From Nannobrachium achirus (Eukaryota; Chordata; Actinopteri; Myctophiformes; Myctophidae): a stretch of 64,000 nucleotides of DNA. The translations under genes were made by a program, and so were the position numbers. Below the pieces are notes generated by a model. That model saw only the letters and a program-made list of their open reading frames with translations, ran no database searches and was not told where the DNA came from. The stretch is taken from NCBI GenBank assembly GCA_963921795.1, contig OY997661.1:40751466-40815465 (forward strand). The letters run 5' to 3'. Positions 11,600 through 45,322 of the stretch are shown here, in pieces (the stretch's first letter is position 1; every line of letters begins with the position of its first letter).

Positions 11600-12686
11600 C
11601 TCTTCCCACGCTTTGAACGTTCACGTTCGCCCGATTGCGCAAGACCTTACCGCCAATACGGCGCTCGTTCGGTTCGTTCGTCTGATGACTGTAAGCTGAT
11701 GAGGGGTCGCGCGGCCGTCTACTGTAAACACATTTTCCGCGGTGATGGTGTAAAAAAATCCATTATGCGTTAGATCAACGGAGAACAATTCACTTCCTTG
11801 TTGATTTCCTCTGGCTGTAAGGCTCTGGGGCCAGTGACTGGTCTTCTTCTTCTTCAACACATAACAGGCAAATTCACATTCATTCTCGCATGACGCCGCC
11901 CTCTGCTGCCTGGCAGACCAAAGTGCACTATTGCACAACCAAAAAAAATAAAAAAAAATAAATAAATGTCTGTCTGTCTATCTACTATAACGTCGCAAAG
12001 GTAAGCCGCTTTTTGATGGCGCCAGACCCAATAAATAAATAAATGATCTGGCAGTAGGAGAGTTAACAGAGGCAATATAACTGTAATACCTAGAACTTTG
12101 ACTTTCAGTTGCATTAATGCACAACGTAGGCTACTGTAGACTAAATGAAATAATAATATTAATTTAGGCCTAGTGCCATTCAGGATGGAAAAATAAACTG
12201 TCCTTTTGGAGTGAAGTAGAAGTCAGTTTCAAGAGGAGATACTGGGAAGTAGCTGGCTACTTGATATCATAGAAAGCATTCACTTGGACACACACACGCA
12301 CGCACGCACGCACGCAAGCATGCACTAACAACACAGAACACATGCTACATCAAAGACAGAAAAGTTTAGCAGGTGCGTTCATTTCAGCTGATTGTCTATG
12401 AAGTAAAAAAATGCGCATTTTGGAACTTAACGAGCGTTACGAGCCACAGCTGTTTCGCACGTAACAGTAGTTTAATGTCTCTAACTTGAGGTTGAAGACA
12501 TACACGAGCGATTCAACCCGTACAGCTCCATGGATTATAGATTATCCAGTTCGAGGTGACAACAGCAAAAGCATGGTTATACAAAGAAAGGTTAGTAGAC
12601 TATTTGAGAATTGAGATCTCATCTATCCATGGTGAGCGAGAGAGAAAGAGAGTGAATCTGTCGCTCCACGATGAGTCTCCGCTATA

Positions 12687-12717
<31 letters not shown>

Positions 12718-13273
12718 GAGGAGCAACGAGCGAACGAGGCTCTTCTGCACAGCAGCAGGCAGAGAGGCAGGCAGAGAGCAGAGAGAGAGGCGATCCTCCA
12801 GCATTTATTCTTTTTTATTACCCGGCCTGTTTGGATTCTTGATTCTGATTGGTCGAGCGCTGAAATCAGAGGTCTGCTATCACCCGATAACAGACCGCTC
12901 CGCTCTATAACAGACCGCTGCCTAATCAAAGACTCAGAGCACCTGCTGCAGTCAAGTTGCACTGCGTGAACCTTGTGCTGTAGCCAACATGTCAGCCATG
13001 TAAACAACCACACAGCGACATTTACAACTAAACGTTGATCTCAAGAATGTTTTTAAAAATATTTTAAGCGAGAAATAGAGGACGTAGTATCAGAAAATGG
13101 ATTCTATCTAATCAGCACTTCCTTGTTTTCCAAGGCGACCGTGTCGCGCTGGGAGGACGCCCAGCGCAACACTTGTGGAACACTTCCAGCCGTCTGTAAA
13201 CAAGGAAATACTTTGTTTTGTTTTTAGTTTTGAGTCAAATTATTACTTTTATTTAGTAGCCGGGTAATAAGCG

Positions 13274-13414
13274 GGATAATGAATGGCTCCTTGGTGAATG
13301 ACGACAGATAACTTCCCTTCGGACTGATAACTCCCCTCGGCTAGCGCCTCGGGGAGTTATCAGTCCGTCGGTCAGTTATCTGTCGTCATTCACCGCGGAG
13401 CCATTCATTATCCC
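13274..13414. repeat. 141-bp palindrome (hairpin-forming)
   Basis: GGATAATGAATGGCTCC at the left is complemented at the right, as are the segments TGAATGACGACAGATAACT and GGACTGATAACTCCCC. The centre is CTAGCG-like. Two small asymmetries break the stem. Confidence 0.7.
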
Positions 13415-13656
13415 TTACTTACTCATCCTCCAACCAGGTCGCACCAAAGGGAGAGAGAGAGAGAGAGGAGAATAACAGCTCTCCTCTGTCTTTCGCCTAA
13501 AAAAAAAAAAAAAAAAAAAAGTTTTTCTTTTTTTTTTTTTTTTTTATAAAATCGGGAAAATCGATTCTGAACTTTGAAAATCGATTAATTGAATTGCCGG
13601 CCTTAACATCGCGATAATATAGTGAATCGATTTTTTTGCACAGGCCTAGCATATTC

Positions 13657-15408
13657 CCACTAGGTCAAGGAACACACAGTGACGTCAATACGTGCGCGTC
13701 CCGCGTCTCTGACGCATTCACGTTGCCTAGAGACGCATTCACGTCATTGTTCTGGGGTCCCACGGACGCATCGCCTCCATGGACCATTGGTGTCCACGTT
13801 AAAATAATTTACCACGTCGCGAAAAAAATAATATTTTAAAAAGTCCACAGACGCCACCATTGTTCATGGGTGAAGGCATGCTACTTGACCCTACGTTAAC
13901 ACAAATGAAATCCGCGTAGAAAGTCTTAAAACAGACGATAGAACTAAGACTGTGTGTGTTTTGAATCCACTACGCCATTTTGTGCGACTGCGCTTGGTCA
14001 CAGAATTCAATGGGTGCCTGAGTTTTAGCGTAGCACCGGGCCGCTCTCTGACCATAGTGGCACAGCGTGTTAGGTGATACACCGAAAAGGGTTCCCCCAC
14101 AGAACGTGTAGCACGGCGCAGAAACGTGACGTCACGTCTCTACACTGCAGCTCACTGCTCAGACAGCGACCCGCCTCCTTTCCCCTTCATTCAATAACAA
14201 CTGGATATACAGTACACGCGCTATTGTTTATAGATGTGGTGGACATTGGACAACGTGTTAGAAGCCACACAGGTCTTCATTGCGTCTTTACAACAATAGC
14301 GACGATTAACGTCGTGGTGAACATGGTCAAATAACCTTTATTGGCTCAACTACAACACGGAGGAAGCAAGCTAGCCTAGCATGTATGCTATCTGAGACAG
14401 TCTATGTATGTAGCCTAGGCTGCCTAACTGTTTGATTGATTATAGCGTTTTCGTGGCAGCGCCGTCCATTTGGTGGTCCGCCGGGGCAGCGTACCACCGC
14501 GGCCGCCTGTGCCTTGCCCTCCCGCATCCATAGAGGGGTGGCACGTCCCTCTAGGATCAACCGTTCAAAACAAAAGTAGCCGATCTACAAGCAACCCAAT
14601 CCACTGTTTTTGACCCAGTCCACTGGTTCTCTGTACAGCAGAGCAAACACAAGCACGCCATTCCATAGAAGCAGTAACAGTACAAACAGGAGACATCATC
14701 TCACTGAGAAGATCCATATATTATCGATGTATATAAAATAACAGGTGGCTGTTGATTATGAAGACTCGGTAAAAGCTTCTATCTGCGCCCCCAAGTGGTC
14801 AACATCCGATATTACCGGTTCGGTATTAAAAAAATCAAACCGTCACATGACTATTTGGAAGTATTAAAATTGTAAGATTTGGAATTGTGGTTCATTTCTT
14901 TCAGACACATTTCTACGTAACATGAACATAACCATATAATAACCAATTCAAGTTAAATGCTGCACTTTGTCAAAAATGACATGACGCGTTGAATTTTTGT
15001 GGGACCCATAAAATATCCCTGGGACTCATCCGAAAGACCCTTCGTGGGTCCTGGGGACTCATTACATTAAAAACCTATTAACATCACTGCCTATTATACA
15101 GTAGCACCACCAGGATGCACGGTCTGGTGGAGACCTGTGCTCGGAAGAGCACTGCTTCTAGTTCTAATTGTGCACGAGAGCGGGCACTAATGATTTTCCG
15201 TCTCTCACGTGCATGCGCGCACGCACACACACACAGCAACCTGTTTGATGTTTTCATTATAACAGGGTTATATGATGAAACAGGTTATGATGAAAGTCAT
15301 GAAACATAATATTATTTAACAGCAATATTACTACCAATAAGACTGAAGACCTGAATTTACCCTCGGAATAAAGGTCTATTAGCTATTCATAATATATCCA
15401 TCTATCCT
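13657..15408. other. No gene recognised
   Basis: Mostly unique-looking sequence with CpG-rich stretches near 13.68-13.80 and 14.45-14.55 kb. There are no conserved protein motifs. A half-copy of the palindromic module (GTAGCCGATCTACAAGC) is at about 14576. Confidence 0.5.
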
Positions 15409-15409
15409 T

Positions 15410-15410
<1 letters not shown>

Positions 15411-15446
<36 letters not shown>
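15411..15446. repeat. CAGA tetranucleotide microsatellite
   Basis: Nine tandem CAGA units followed by a short inverted GTTCTGTCTGTG, so a small hairpin is possible. Confidence 0.9.
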
Positions 15447-15447
<1 letters not shown>

Positions 15448-15527
15448 GTTCTGTCTGTGATCACATGATGTCTGCTCTCATTTAACACAGATCTTCTCAG
15501 GGTGCGCAACCTCTTTCATACTGTAGC

Positions 15528-16030
15528 CAGGGGCGTCACACCAAATTCTGGGCCCTGGGTACAAGGATTCACTGTGGGCCCCGCATGAATGTTCTTCATA
15601 CAGAGAGGGGGTTTAACCCATTTAGACTGGGAACGCATTGGTATGTGTTATTTTGTGCTTTAACTATTGAAAATAAATTAGTCTACAAGTTCACACGCTG
15701 TGAGCTTGTAGATCTGCTATTTTCGATAAAACCTATGTGTCTATGTCAATGGTTCTCAAACTTTTTCATGTGAAGGACCCCCCAAATGATATGTATTTGG
15801 CCACAGACCCCCAAATAAAATAAAAAATCAGTTCCATATCCAGTCATACAGTATATATTCAAAGATTTGCACACATTTTCACAACTTTTCAAAAATAGCA
15901 GATCTACAAGGCACCGTGAGCTTGTATATCTGCTATTTTTTTCAATAGCTAAAGTATAAAATAATTAAGGCCCCTCCACCATGGGCCCTAGTAACTCAGT
16001 CCCACTTTTCTCCTCCTTGTGATGCCCCTG
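15528..16030. mobile_element. hAT composite MITE with two palindromic modules
   Basis: Termini CAGGGGCGTCACACC (15528) and CCTTGTGATGCCCCTG (ending 16030) are flanked by an exact 8-bp duplication ACTGTAGC (15520-15527 and 16031-16038). Inside are palindromic modules at 15668-15724 and 15890-15936. Between them lies text beginning TCAATGGTTCTCAAACTTTT, the start of a second hAT type. This fixes the unit structure of the family tandemly amplified at 38.6-42.2 kb. Confidence 0.85.
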
Positions 16031-16606
16031 ACTGTAGCCTACCATGCCCAGTTTGCGACAGGGCCAAATATCAGTTGCTAGATATCTAGAAACGCTCGGG
16101 AAGAAATCACCGAGTGCTATTATCGCGGCCAAATCTTCTCGCAGTGCTTTTCTCACACAATAAGCAAAACCGGCGACAGCATAATCGTCTCAAAAAGTTG
16201 GGCAGTGTGTTTGAGCTGTTATGCAAAACTATTGAGTTCACAAAAATATAGAGTTAAACTACTTCTCTGTAAATAATACTAATAACATTTAAGTTAGTTC
16301 AATACATTTCATATGTGTAAATTTGAATCAAAACTAACTAAATTAAGTAAAACCTAAGCAAATATATTGAGTTCATACTAGTCATATATATTGAGATAAC
16401 CACTTCTCTGTGAACAGTAAAAAGTAAGTTGGTTCAACACATTTCATATGAGTAGTATATCAGTCTTTTTCCTCTAGAATTGATGTATTTATTTATTTTC
16501 CTTTTATATTATGATGGAGAGATCAATGATGTAAATGTCTATCAATGGGTGACAGAGTGAAGACACGTGACCAGCAGTGCTGTCCTCAGTGGAGATCCTG
16601 AACACA

Positions 16607-37935
<21,329 letters not shown>

Positions 37936-38520
37936 GTTAGGGTTACCATGACAACGATGATGACGTGGTTAGGAGTTAGGGTTACAAAACCCTCTGACAA
38001 AATGGTTAGGGTCAATTTGGTTTAATTTGCACCCTCTGACAAATGGGTTAGGATCAATTTGGTTTCAATTTGTACCCTCTTACAAATGCGTTAGGGTCCA
38101 TTTGGTTTAATTTGCACCCTCTGACATTTACAAATAGGTTAGGATGAATTTGGTTTAATTTATACCCTCTGACACATGTGTTAGGGTCCATTTGGTTTAA
38201 TTTGCAACCTCTGACAGATGAGTTAGGGTCCATTTGGTTTAATTTGCACCCTCTGACAGATGGGTTAGGGTCAATTTGGTTTAATTTGCACCCTCTGACA
38301 GTTGCGATCCATTTGATTTGTACCCTCTTACAGTTACAAATAGGTTGCGATCCATTTGGTTTAATTTGCACCCTCTGACAGTAAAGAAATGGCTCAGGAT
38401 CAATTTGGTTTAATTTGCACCCTCTGTCAAATGTTTTAGGGTCCATTTGTTTTAATGTGTACCCTCTGACATTTACAGATAGGTTGGGATCAATTTGGTT
38501 TAATTTGTACCCTTTGACAG
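37936..38520. repeat. Minisatellite directly after the NLR stop
   Basis: About a dozen 40-50-bp units of GGTTAGG, then TTTGGTTTAATTTG and CACCCTCTGACA. If the gene's 3' UTR is contiguous, this array lies within it. Confidence 0.85.
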
Positions 38521-38572
38521 TATATGTTTTGTAATAATTTTATCTGTGAAGTAACTACCGTATAGGGGCGTC

Positions 38573-41500
38573 GCACCAAATTCTGGGCCCAGGGTACAAG
38601 GATTCACTGCGGGCCCCCCATGAATGTTCTTCATAGGGGGTTTAACCCACGCATTATTACGCATTATTTTGTGCTTTAACTATTGAAAAATAGCAGATAT
38701 ACAAGCTCACAGTGCGGCACCGAGTTCCGCGCTGCGAGTTTGTAGATCTGCTATTTTTTTTTAATCGTGAAAGTTTGTGCTAGTATTTGAATATTTCAAA
38801 TCCTTCTAAGGTTTTTTGAAAAACCCTACGTTTCTATGTCAGTGGTGCTCAAACCTTTTCATGTGAAGGACCCCCAAAATGATATGTATTTATTTGGCCA
38901 CGGACCCCCGTCTCAAAATATTTAGTTCCAGGGACCCCCCAGAATCAAACTTTGAGTTGAAAAAAATTGTTTAAAAAATACATATTCAAAGATTTACACA
39001 CATTTTCACGATGTTTAAAAAAATAGCAGATCTACAAGCTCGTCAGTGCAGCATTTGGTGCCGCACTGTGAGCTTGTAGATCTGCTATTTTTCAATAGCT
39101 AAGGTATGAAATAATTACAGGCCCCTTCACCTTTGGCCCAAGTAACTCAGTTAGGTTAGGGTCAATTTAGTTTAATGTGTACCCTCTGACAGTTACAAAT
39201 AGGTTAGGATCAATTTGGTTTAATTTGCACCCTCTGACAAATGGGTTAGTTTCAATTTGGTTTAATTTGTACCCTTTGACAGTATGTTTTGTAATAATTT
39301 TATCTGTGAAGTAACTACCGTATAGGGGCGTCACACCAAATTCTGGGCCCAGGGTACAAGGATTCACTGCGGGCCCCCCATGAATGTTCTTCATAGGGGG
39401 TTTAACCCACGCATTATTACACATTATTTTGTGCTTTAACTATTGAAAAATAGCAGATACACAAGCTCACAGCGCGGCACCGAGTTCCGCGCTGCGAGTT
39501 TGTAGATCTGCTATCTTTTTTTAACCATGAAAGTTTGTGCTAGTATTTGAATATTTCAAATCCTTCTAAGGTTTTTTGAAAAACCCTACGTTTCTATGTC
39601 AGTGGTGCTCAAACATTTTCATGTAAAGGACCCCCAAAATGATATGTATTTATTTGGCCACGGACCCCCGTCTCAAAATATTTAGTTCCAGGGACCCCCC
39701 AGAATCAAACTTTGAGTTAAAAATGTTCGTTTAAAAAATACATATATTCAAAGATTTGCACACATTTCACAATGTTTAAAAAAATAGCAGATCTACAAGC
39801 TTGCAGCGCAGCATTTGGTGCCGCGCTGTGAGCTTGTAGATCTGCTATTTTTCAATAGCTAAAGTATAAAATAATTAAGGCTCCTCCACCTTGGGCCCTA
39901 GTAACAGTTAGGTTAGGGTCAATTTGGTTTGCAGGCCCCCCATGAATGTTCTTCATAGGGGGTTTAACCCACACATTATTACACAATATTTTGTGCTTTA
40001 ACTATTGAAAAATAGCAGATATACAAGCTCACAGCGTGGCGCCGAGTTCCGCGCTGTGAGCTTGTAGATCTGCTATTTTTTTTATCATGAAAGTTTGTGC
40101 AAGTATTTGAATATTTCAAATCCTTCTAAGGTTTTTTGAAAAAAACCCTACGTTTCTATGTCAGTGGTGCTCAAACCTTTTCATGTGAAGGACCCCCAAA
40201 ATGATACGTATTTGGCCACGGACCCCCATCTCAAAATAATTAGTTCCAGGGACCCCCCAGAAGCAAAATTTGAGTTACAAATGTTCACTTAAAAAATACA
40301 TATATTCAAAGATTTGCACACATTTTCACAACGTTTAAAAAAAATAGCAGATCTACAAGCTTGCAGCGCGGCATTCGGTGCCGTGCTCTGAGGTTGTGTA
40401 TCTGCTATTTTTCAATAGATAAAGTATAAAATAATTAAGGCTCCTCCACCTTGGGCCCTAGTAACAGTTAGGTTAGGGTCAATTTGGTTTGCAGGCCCCC
40501 CATGAATGTTCTTCATAGGGGGTTTAACCCACGCATTATTACACATTATTTTGTGATTTAACTATTGAAAAATAGCAGATATACAAGCTCACAGCACGGC
40601 ACCAAGTTCTGCGCTGCGAGTTTGTATATCTGCTAATTATTTTTTAAATCATGAAAATTTGTCCAAGTATTTAAATATTTCAAATCCTTCTAAGGTTTTT
40701 TGAAAAATCCTACATTTCTATGTCAGTGGTGCTCAAACTTTTTCATGTGAAGGACCCCCAAAATGATATGTATTTTTTTGGCCACGGACCCCCATCTCAA
40801 AATATTTAGATCCAGGGACCCCCCAGAATCAAAATTTGAGTTACAAATGTTCGCTTAAAAAATACATATATCCAAAGATTTGCGCACATTTTCACAATGT
40901 AAAAAAAAAAAAAAAAAAAAACAGATCTACAAGCTCGCAGCGTGGGTTAGGGTCAATTTGGTTTAATTTGCACCCTCTGAATGGGTTAGGGTTAATTTGG
41001 TTTAATTTGTACCCTTTGACAGTATGCTTTGTAATAATTTTATCTGTGAAGTAACTACCGTATAGGGGCGTCGCACCAAATTCTGGGCCCTGGGTACAAG
41101 GATTCACTGCGGGGCCTGCGGGCCCCCCATGAATGTTCTTCATAGGGGGTTTAACCCACGCATTATTACACATTATTTTGTGCTTTAACTATTGAAAAAT
41201 AGCAGATATACAAGCTGACAGCTCGGCACCGAGTTCCGCGCTGCGAGTTTGTAGATCTGCTATCTTTTTCTAACCATGAAAGTTTGTGCTAGTATTTGAA
41301 TATTTCAAATCCTTCTAAGGTTTTTTGAAAAACCCTACGTTTCTCTGTCAGTGGTGCTCAAACATTTTCATGTGAAGGACCCCCAAAATGATATGTATTT
41401 ATTTGGCCACGGACCCCCGTCTCAAAATATTTAGTTCCAGGGACCCCCAAGAATCAAACTTTGAGTTAAAAATGTTCGTTTAAAAAATATATATATTCAA

Positions 41501-42230
41501 AGATTTGCACACATTTCACAATGTTTAAAAAAATAGCAGATCTACAAGCTTGCAGCGAAATTTTAGTTACAAATGTTCGCTTAAAAAATACATAGGCCTA
41601 TATTCAAAGATTTGCACACATTTTCACGACGTTTAAAAAAAATAGCAGATCTACAAGCTCGCAGCGCGGCACTCGGTACCACGCTGTGAGCTTGTATATC
41701 TGCTATTTTTCAATAGCTAAAGTATAAAATAATGACAGGCTCCTCCACCTTGGGCCCCCCATGAATGTTCTTCATAGGGGGTTTAACCCATTTAGATTGG
41801 GGGAACACATTATTATGCATTATTTAATGCTTTGAATATTGAAAAATAGCAGATGAGCTCTTTGAGTATTTTTGACCCGATTCTATAAATGTTTTCTAAA
41901 TCCTTCTAAGTTTTTGTGGTTCTCAAACTTTTGAAGGACCCCCAAAATGATTGGCCACGGACCCCCATGTCAAAATATTTCGTTCCAGGGACCCCCCAGA
42001 GGCAATATTTGAGTTACAAATGTTCCCTTAATGCATATATTCAAAGACTTGCACACATTTTCACAACGTTTGAAAAATAGCAGATCTACAAGCTCGCAGT
42101 GTGGCACTCGGTGCCGCGCTGTGAGCTTGTAGATCTGATATTTTTCAAGAGCTAAAGTATAAAATAATTAAGACCCCTCCACCTTGGGCCCTAGTAACTC
42201 AGTCCCACTCCCCCCCTTGTGACGCCCCTG
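38573..42230. repeat. Tandem array of a composite hAT element
   Basis: Seven full or partial head-to-tail units beginning AGGGGCGTC(G/A)CACC or GGCCCCCCATGAATG (about 38573, 39323, 39935, 40493, 41063, 41560, 41752). The final terminus is TTGTGACGCCCCTG at 42217-42230. Units share two palindromic modules around a GTGGTGCTCAAAC...GGCCACGGACCCCC core and are linked by the 48-bp minisatellite. Linkers such as TCTGTGAAGTAACTACCGTA repeat exactly at 38.55, 39.31 and 41.05 kb, so the array grew by tandem duplication, not by independent insertions. Confidence 0.8.
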
Positions 42231-43460
42231 GGCTGGAGCCAGACTATATGAGCCAGACTGTATAGAGCTTGTAAATGATGGTTGATATGTTGTTCAGAGC
42301 TACAACTATGTGATGTTTGCTGTTTGTTTCACATGTTCACATAAGAATCAAGCATGCATAGAGTCAATAAGACATGTATTATGCCATGCTGTTGCTTTTT
42401 AAACTCTATCATATATAAACTACATGATGTTCTATAGAAAGATGCTCTGATTTTCTTCATTCATGTGTGAGTGTACTTGGTTTTGGACGTATTTTTCCTT
42501 GAAGTGTGAAGGACAGTAGAAAATGTCATGAGTAAATATTGTCTATATTTGTATAGTTGAGTTGGACAAGAATGTCATGACTGCTAAAGATGTATGTACA
42601 TTGTTATCAACTTTAATGACAATAAACTTCCAACTTTCATTCTCTTTGAAAAGCGCATCTGTTTGTTATTCATATTTTTTTATTATAATTATATAATCAA
42701 TATCCTTCGTCTAGAATTAATTGCAGAGTTTGTGCTGATTATGTCTGTTGATTTAAAAACTGAAAGCATTTGGTTCTCAAAGTGGGGTCTGGGGACCCCC
42801 AGGTGTCCTTTTAATTATTAGTTAACATAGTGTCACAATCATTTTAACCACTTTAAGCACATTTTATATTTGGCTATTCAAAAATGGCAGATATACAAGC
42901 TCATAGTGTCACTTTGTGCTGTGCCTATAGATCTATGTTTTGCTTAGGAACGTCTCTTAGACATGCCAGCTATGAAAATAATTATAGTATTATGTTTAAC
43001 TATTATACATTTAAAGGTACTGCAGGGTAAGTGATATTTTTTGGTGAAAACAAAACCACATTTTACAGTATTTTGTTAGAAGGTTAAAGCACTATACAGT
43101 ATGTTCTGATATTAATCAGCATTATAGAGGGTTTGCTAAATAACAGGGTTCTCCCGATTTCTCCAATGCTTTAGCAAACACAAACAGAAAAATATTTTCC
43201 AATCATAAAAGAGTTCAACGCGACTTCAACCTTCTACTGTTCCCGTTTCAATTTTCCATTTCTAGGTGTCATCACTTCCAATTTCACCAGTTCTCTATCC
43301 TGATTGGATGAAATTGGTTTACCAACCTGAAAATCAGCATAATTGGTTATCATTTCAACCACTTTAACCATATTTTATGCTTTGGCTAATGAATAATATA
43401 GAGCTACAAGATATGAAAATAGATCTTTAACTAAAACATAAAAATAAAACGTTTATAGCA
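42231..43460. other. Gene-free; possible terminal 3' UTR of the NLR gene
   Basis: AATAAA at 42621-42626 follows a T/A-rich, unique-looking stretch (42.24-42.62 kb) and is the best polyadenylation signal downstream of the SPRY exon on the plus strand. At 42.77-42.95 kb there is a hAT fragment (GTTCTCAAAGTGGGGTC) with a decayed palindromic module. Assignment to the NLR transcript is inference. Confidence 0.35.
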
Positions 43461-43466
43461 CGTTCG

Positions 43467-43601
43467 GTCACGCAGGTCTTCCACAGGTTGGACCAGAAGG
43501 TGGCCGTGGTGATGACCGTGCCGTCCACCGAGGACACCTTCCAGGATCCAGCCCGAGATGGTGACCAGGAAGGCCACGATCTCCGTGGCCATGTTCCCCA
43601 T
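43467..43601 (-). pseudogene. Claudin-like first-exon pseudogene (claudin-10 type)
   Basis: The minus strand from 43601 reads MGNMATEIVAFLVTISGWIL, the N-terminus and first membrane segment of claudin-10-like tight-junction proteins. Right after this the frame is lost. A second frame then gives VSSVDGTVITTATFWSNLWK and TCVT, the claudin first extracellular loop leading toward its W-x-x-LW signature. About 30 nt between the two parts are missing, a frameshifting deletion. Similarity stops at about 43467 without a splice donor. Upstream are AGAGC repeats. It is most likely a dead retained fragment. Confidence 0.65.
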
Positions 43602-43619
43602 GTTGGTGGTGCTCTGCTC

Positions 43620-43761
43620 TGCTCTGCTCTGCTGCTGCTGCCGAGGCGCCGCCAGGTGAGGGTCAGATGGAAGATCTGTTACTGAGGAGGAGAGTGGGAC
43701 TCTCTCTCTCTCTCTCTCTGCCGAGTCTCTATGTCTCTCTCTCTCACTCTATCACTCACTC

Positions 43762-43829
<68 letters not shown>

Positions 43830-44044
43830 ACTCTCTATGACTATATCTCTCTCTCTCACTCTCTGGCTGCTGCCGAGGCACTGCGAGGTGAGGGTCAGAT
43901 GGAAGATCTGTCACAGAGGAGAGTGGGACTCTCTCTCTCTCACTCTCTGCCTCTCTATGTCTCTCTCTCTCTCACTATCACTCACTCGATCTCTCTCTCT
44001 CTCTCTCTCACTCACTCTCTATATCTCTCTCTCTCACTCTCTGG

Positions 44045-44075
<31 letters not shown>
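43620..44075. repeat. CT-rich region with a duplicated segment
   Basis: Two copies of GGTGAGGGTCAGATGGAAGA followed by GAGAGTGGGACTCTCTCT (about 43656 and 43888) lie among long CT tracts. Frames through it are poly-SL artefacts. Confidence 0.85.
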
Positions 44076-44076
<1 letters not shown>

Positions 44077-44137
44077 GTCTCCCTATGTTGTCTTTCCCCT
44101 CTTTCTCTCTCCCTCTCATCGTACCTCTGCATGTCTA

Positions 44138-44512
<375 letters not shown>

Positions 44513-44597
44513 CCTCCCTCTCTGGTCAGAGGTGATATGGATTCCGACACACATAGTCAGGGATCCACATGCCCAAAAGCTCAAGGAATAGCGTTGA

Positions 44598-44915
44598 ACC
44601 TGTGATGTTCTGCCGCACTTTTTATTTCTGTCATTAAGGTCCACAGAATGAGAGGCCTGCTCTGCCGAAGGGTTCTTCATCATTCTGAATCCATTGCAAG
44701 CATTTGTTTTGGACGAAAAACATTCCTTGGGCAAAATATTGGCCCCCAAAAACTGATGAGTCATCACTTTTTTTCCACTTTTCCGAATATACAAATGGCC
44801 ATAACTTTTTTTTTTCGCAATGTTTCCGGCAGAGCAGGCCTCTCATTCTGTGGACCTTAATGACCAAACTAATAGATAAAACAGAAATAAAAAGTGTGGC
44901 AGAACATCACAGGTC
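44598..44915. repeat. Foldback element with two nested arm pairs
   Basis: Inner arms 44631-44667 and 44827-44863 are exact 37-bp complements. Outer arms (ACCTGTGATGTTCTGCC and TTTTTATTTCTG at 44598-44630, mirrored at about 44878-44915) extend it with an asymmetry. A related single-arm copy lies at 2.57-2.68 kb. Confidence 0.75.
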
Positions 44916-45085
44916 CTCTCCCATTTTGGTGACTGGATCCCCGGCTACCAGTGAAGTTTCAGAGAACAGGTGCAGAGAAGAGAAGGATTTAGCAGCAGGT
45001 ACAGTGCAAAATATGTGAGTGCTCTATCTGCTATCCGAGCCTACAGTATGTCTGTTCACTGTGGCTTTTTGGCAGGTCCGGCCAC

Positions 45086-45290
45086 ACACACACACACACA
45101 CGCATGCACGCACGCACGCACACACAGCCCCACGCGCATGCATTCGCACACTCACTAGGCAGTAGGCATAGGCCTATATGCATTTTTGCAAACACATGCA
45201 CACACTGGCCGAGTGTCTGGTAGTGTGCGTGCTACTCATGTGTGTGTGTGCGTGTGTACACACGTGTGTGTGTGCGTGTGTACATGGCAT
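45086..45290. repeat. CA, CGCA and GTGC microsatellites
   Basis: (CA)n and ACGC units at 45084-45125, then mixed TG/CGTG tracts at 45237-45285. It is continuous with the 2.8-kb paralogue through the GGTCCGGCCACACACA junction. Confidence 0.8.
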
Positions 45291-45322
45291 TCATTCTGTC
45301 AATTCCCTAGCTGGCCAGCCAG

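Larger units (their letters stand above)
10746..13648. mobile_element. 2.9-kb hAT non-autonomous element
   Basis: Termini TAGGCCTGTG (10746) and TGCACAGGCCTA (ending 13648) are flanked by an exact 8-bp duplication GCATATTC (10738-10745 and 13649-13656). Both ends contain many CGATTCGATT/AATCGATT subterminal repeats. No transposase ORF is visible. The interior holds a small foldback at 11.38-11.60 kb, short ACGC, GAGA and GT tracts, a long palindrome at 13.27-13.41 kb and A/T homopolymers near 13.50-13.55 kb. Confidence 0.85.

Noticed and set aside
38687-42145. CRISPR-like spaced repeats
   Set aside because: The genome is a vertebrate, the units are hundreds of bases long, and the repeated palindromes are explained by tandem copies of a transposon.
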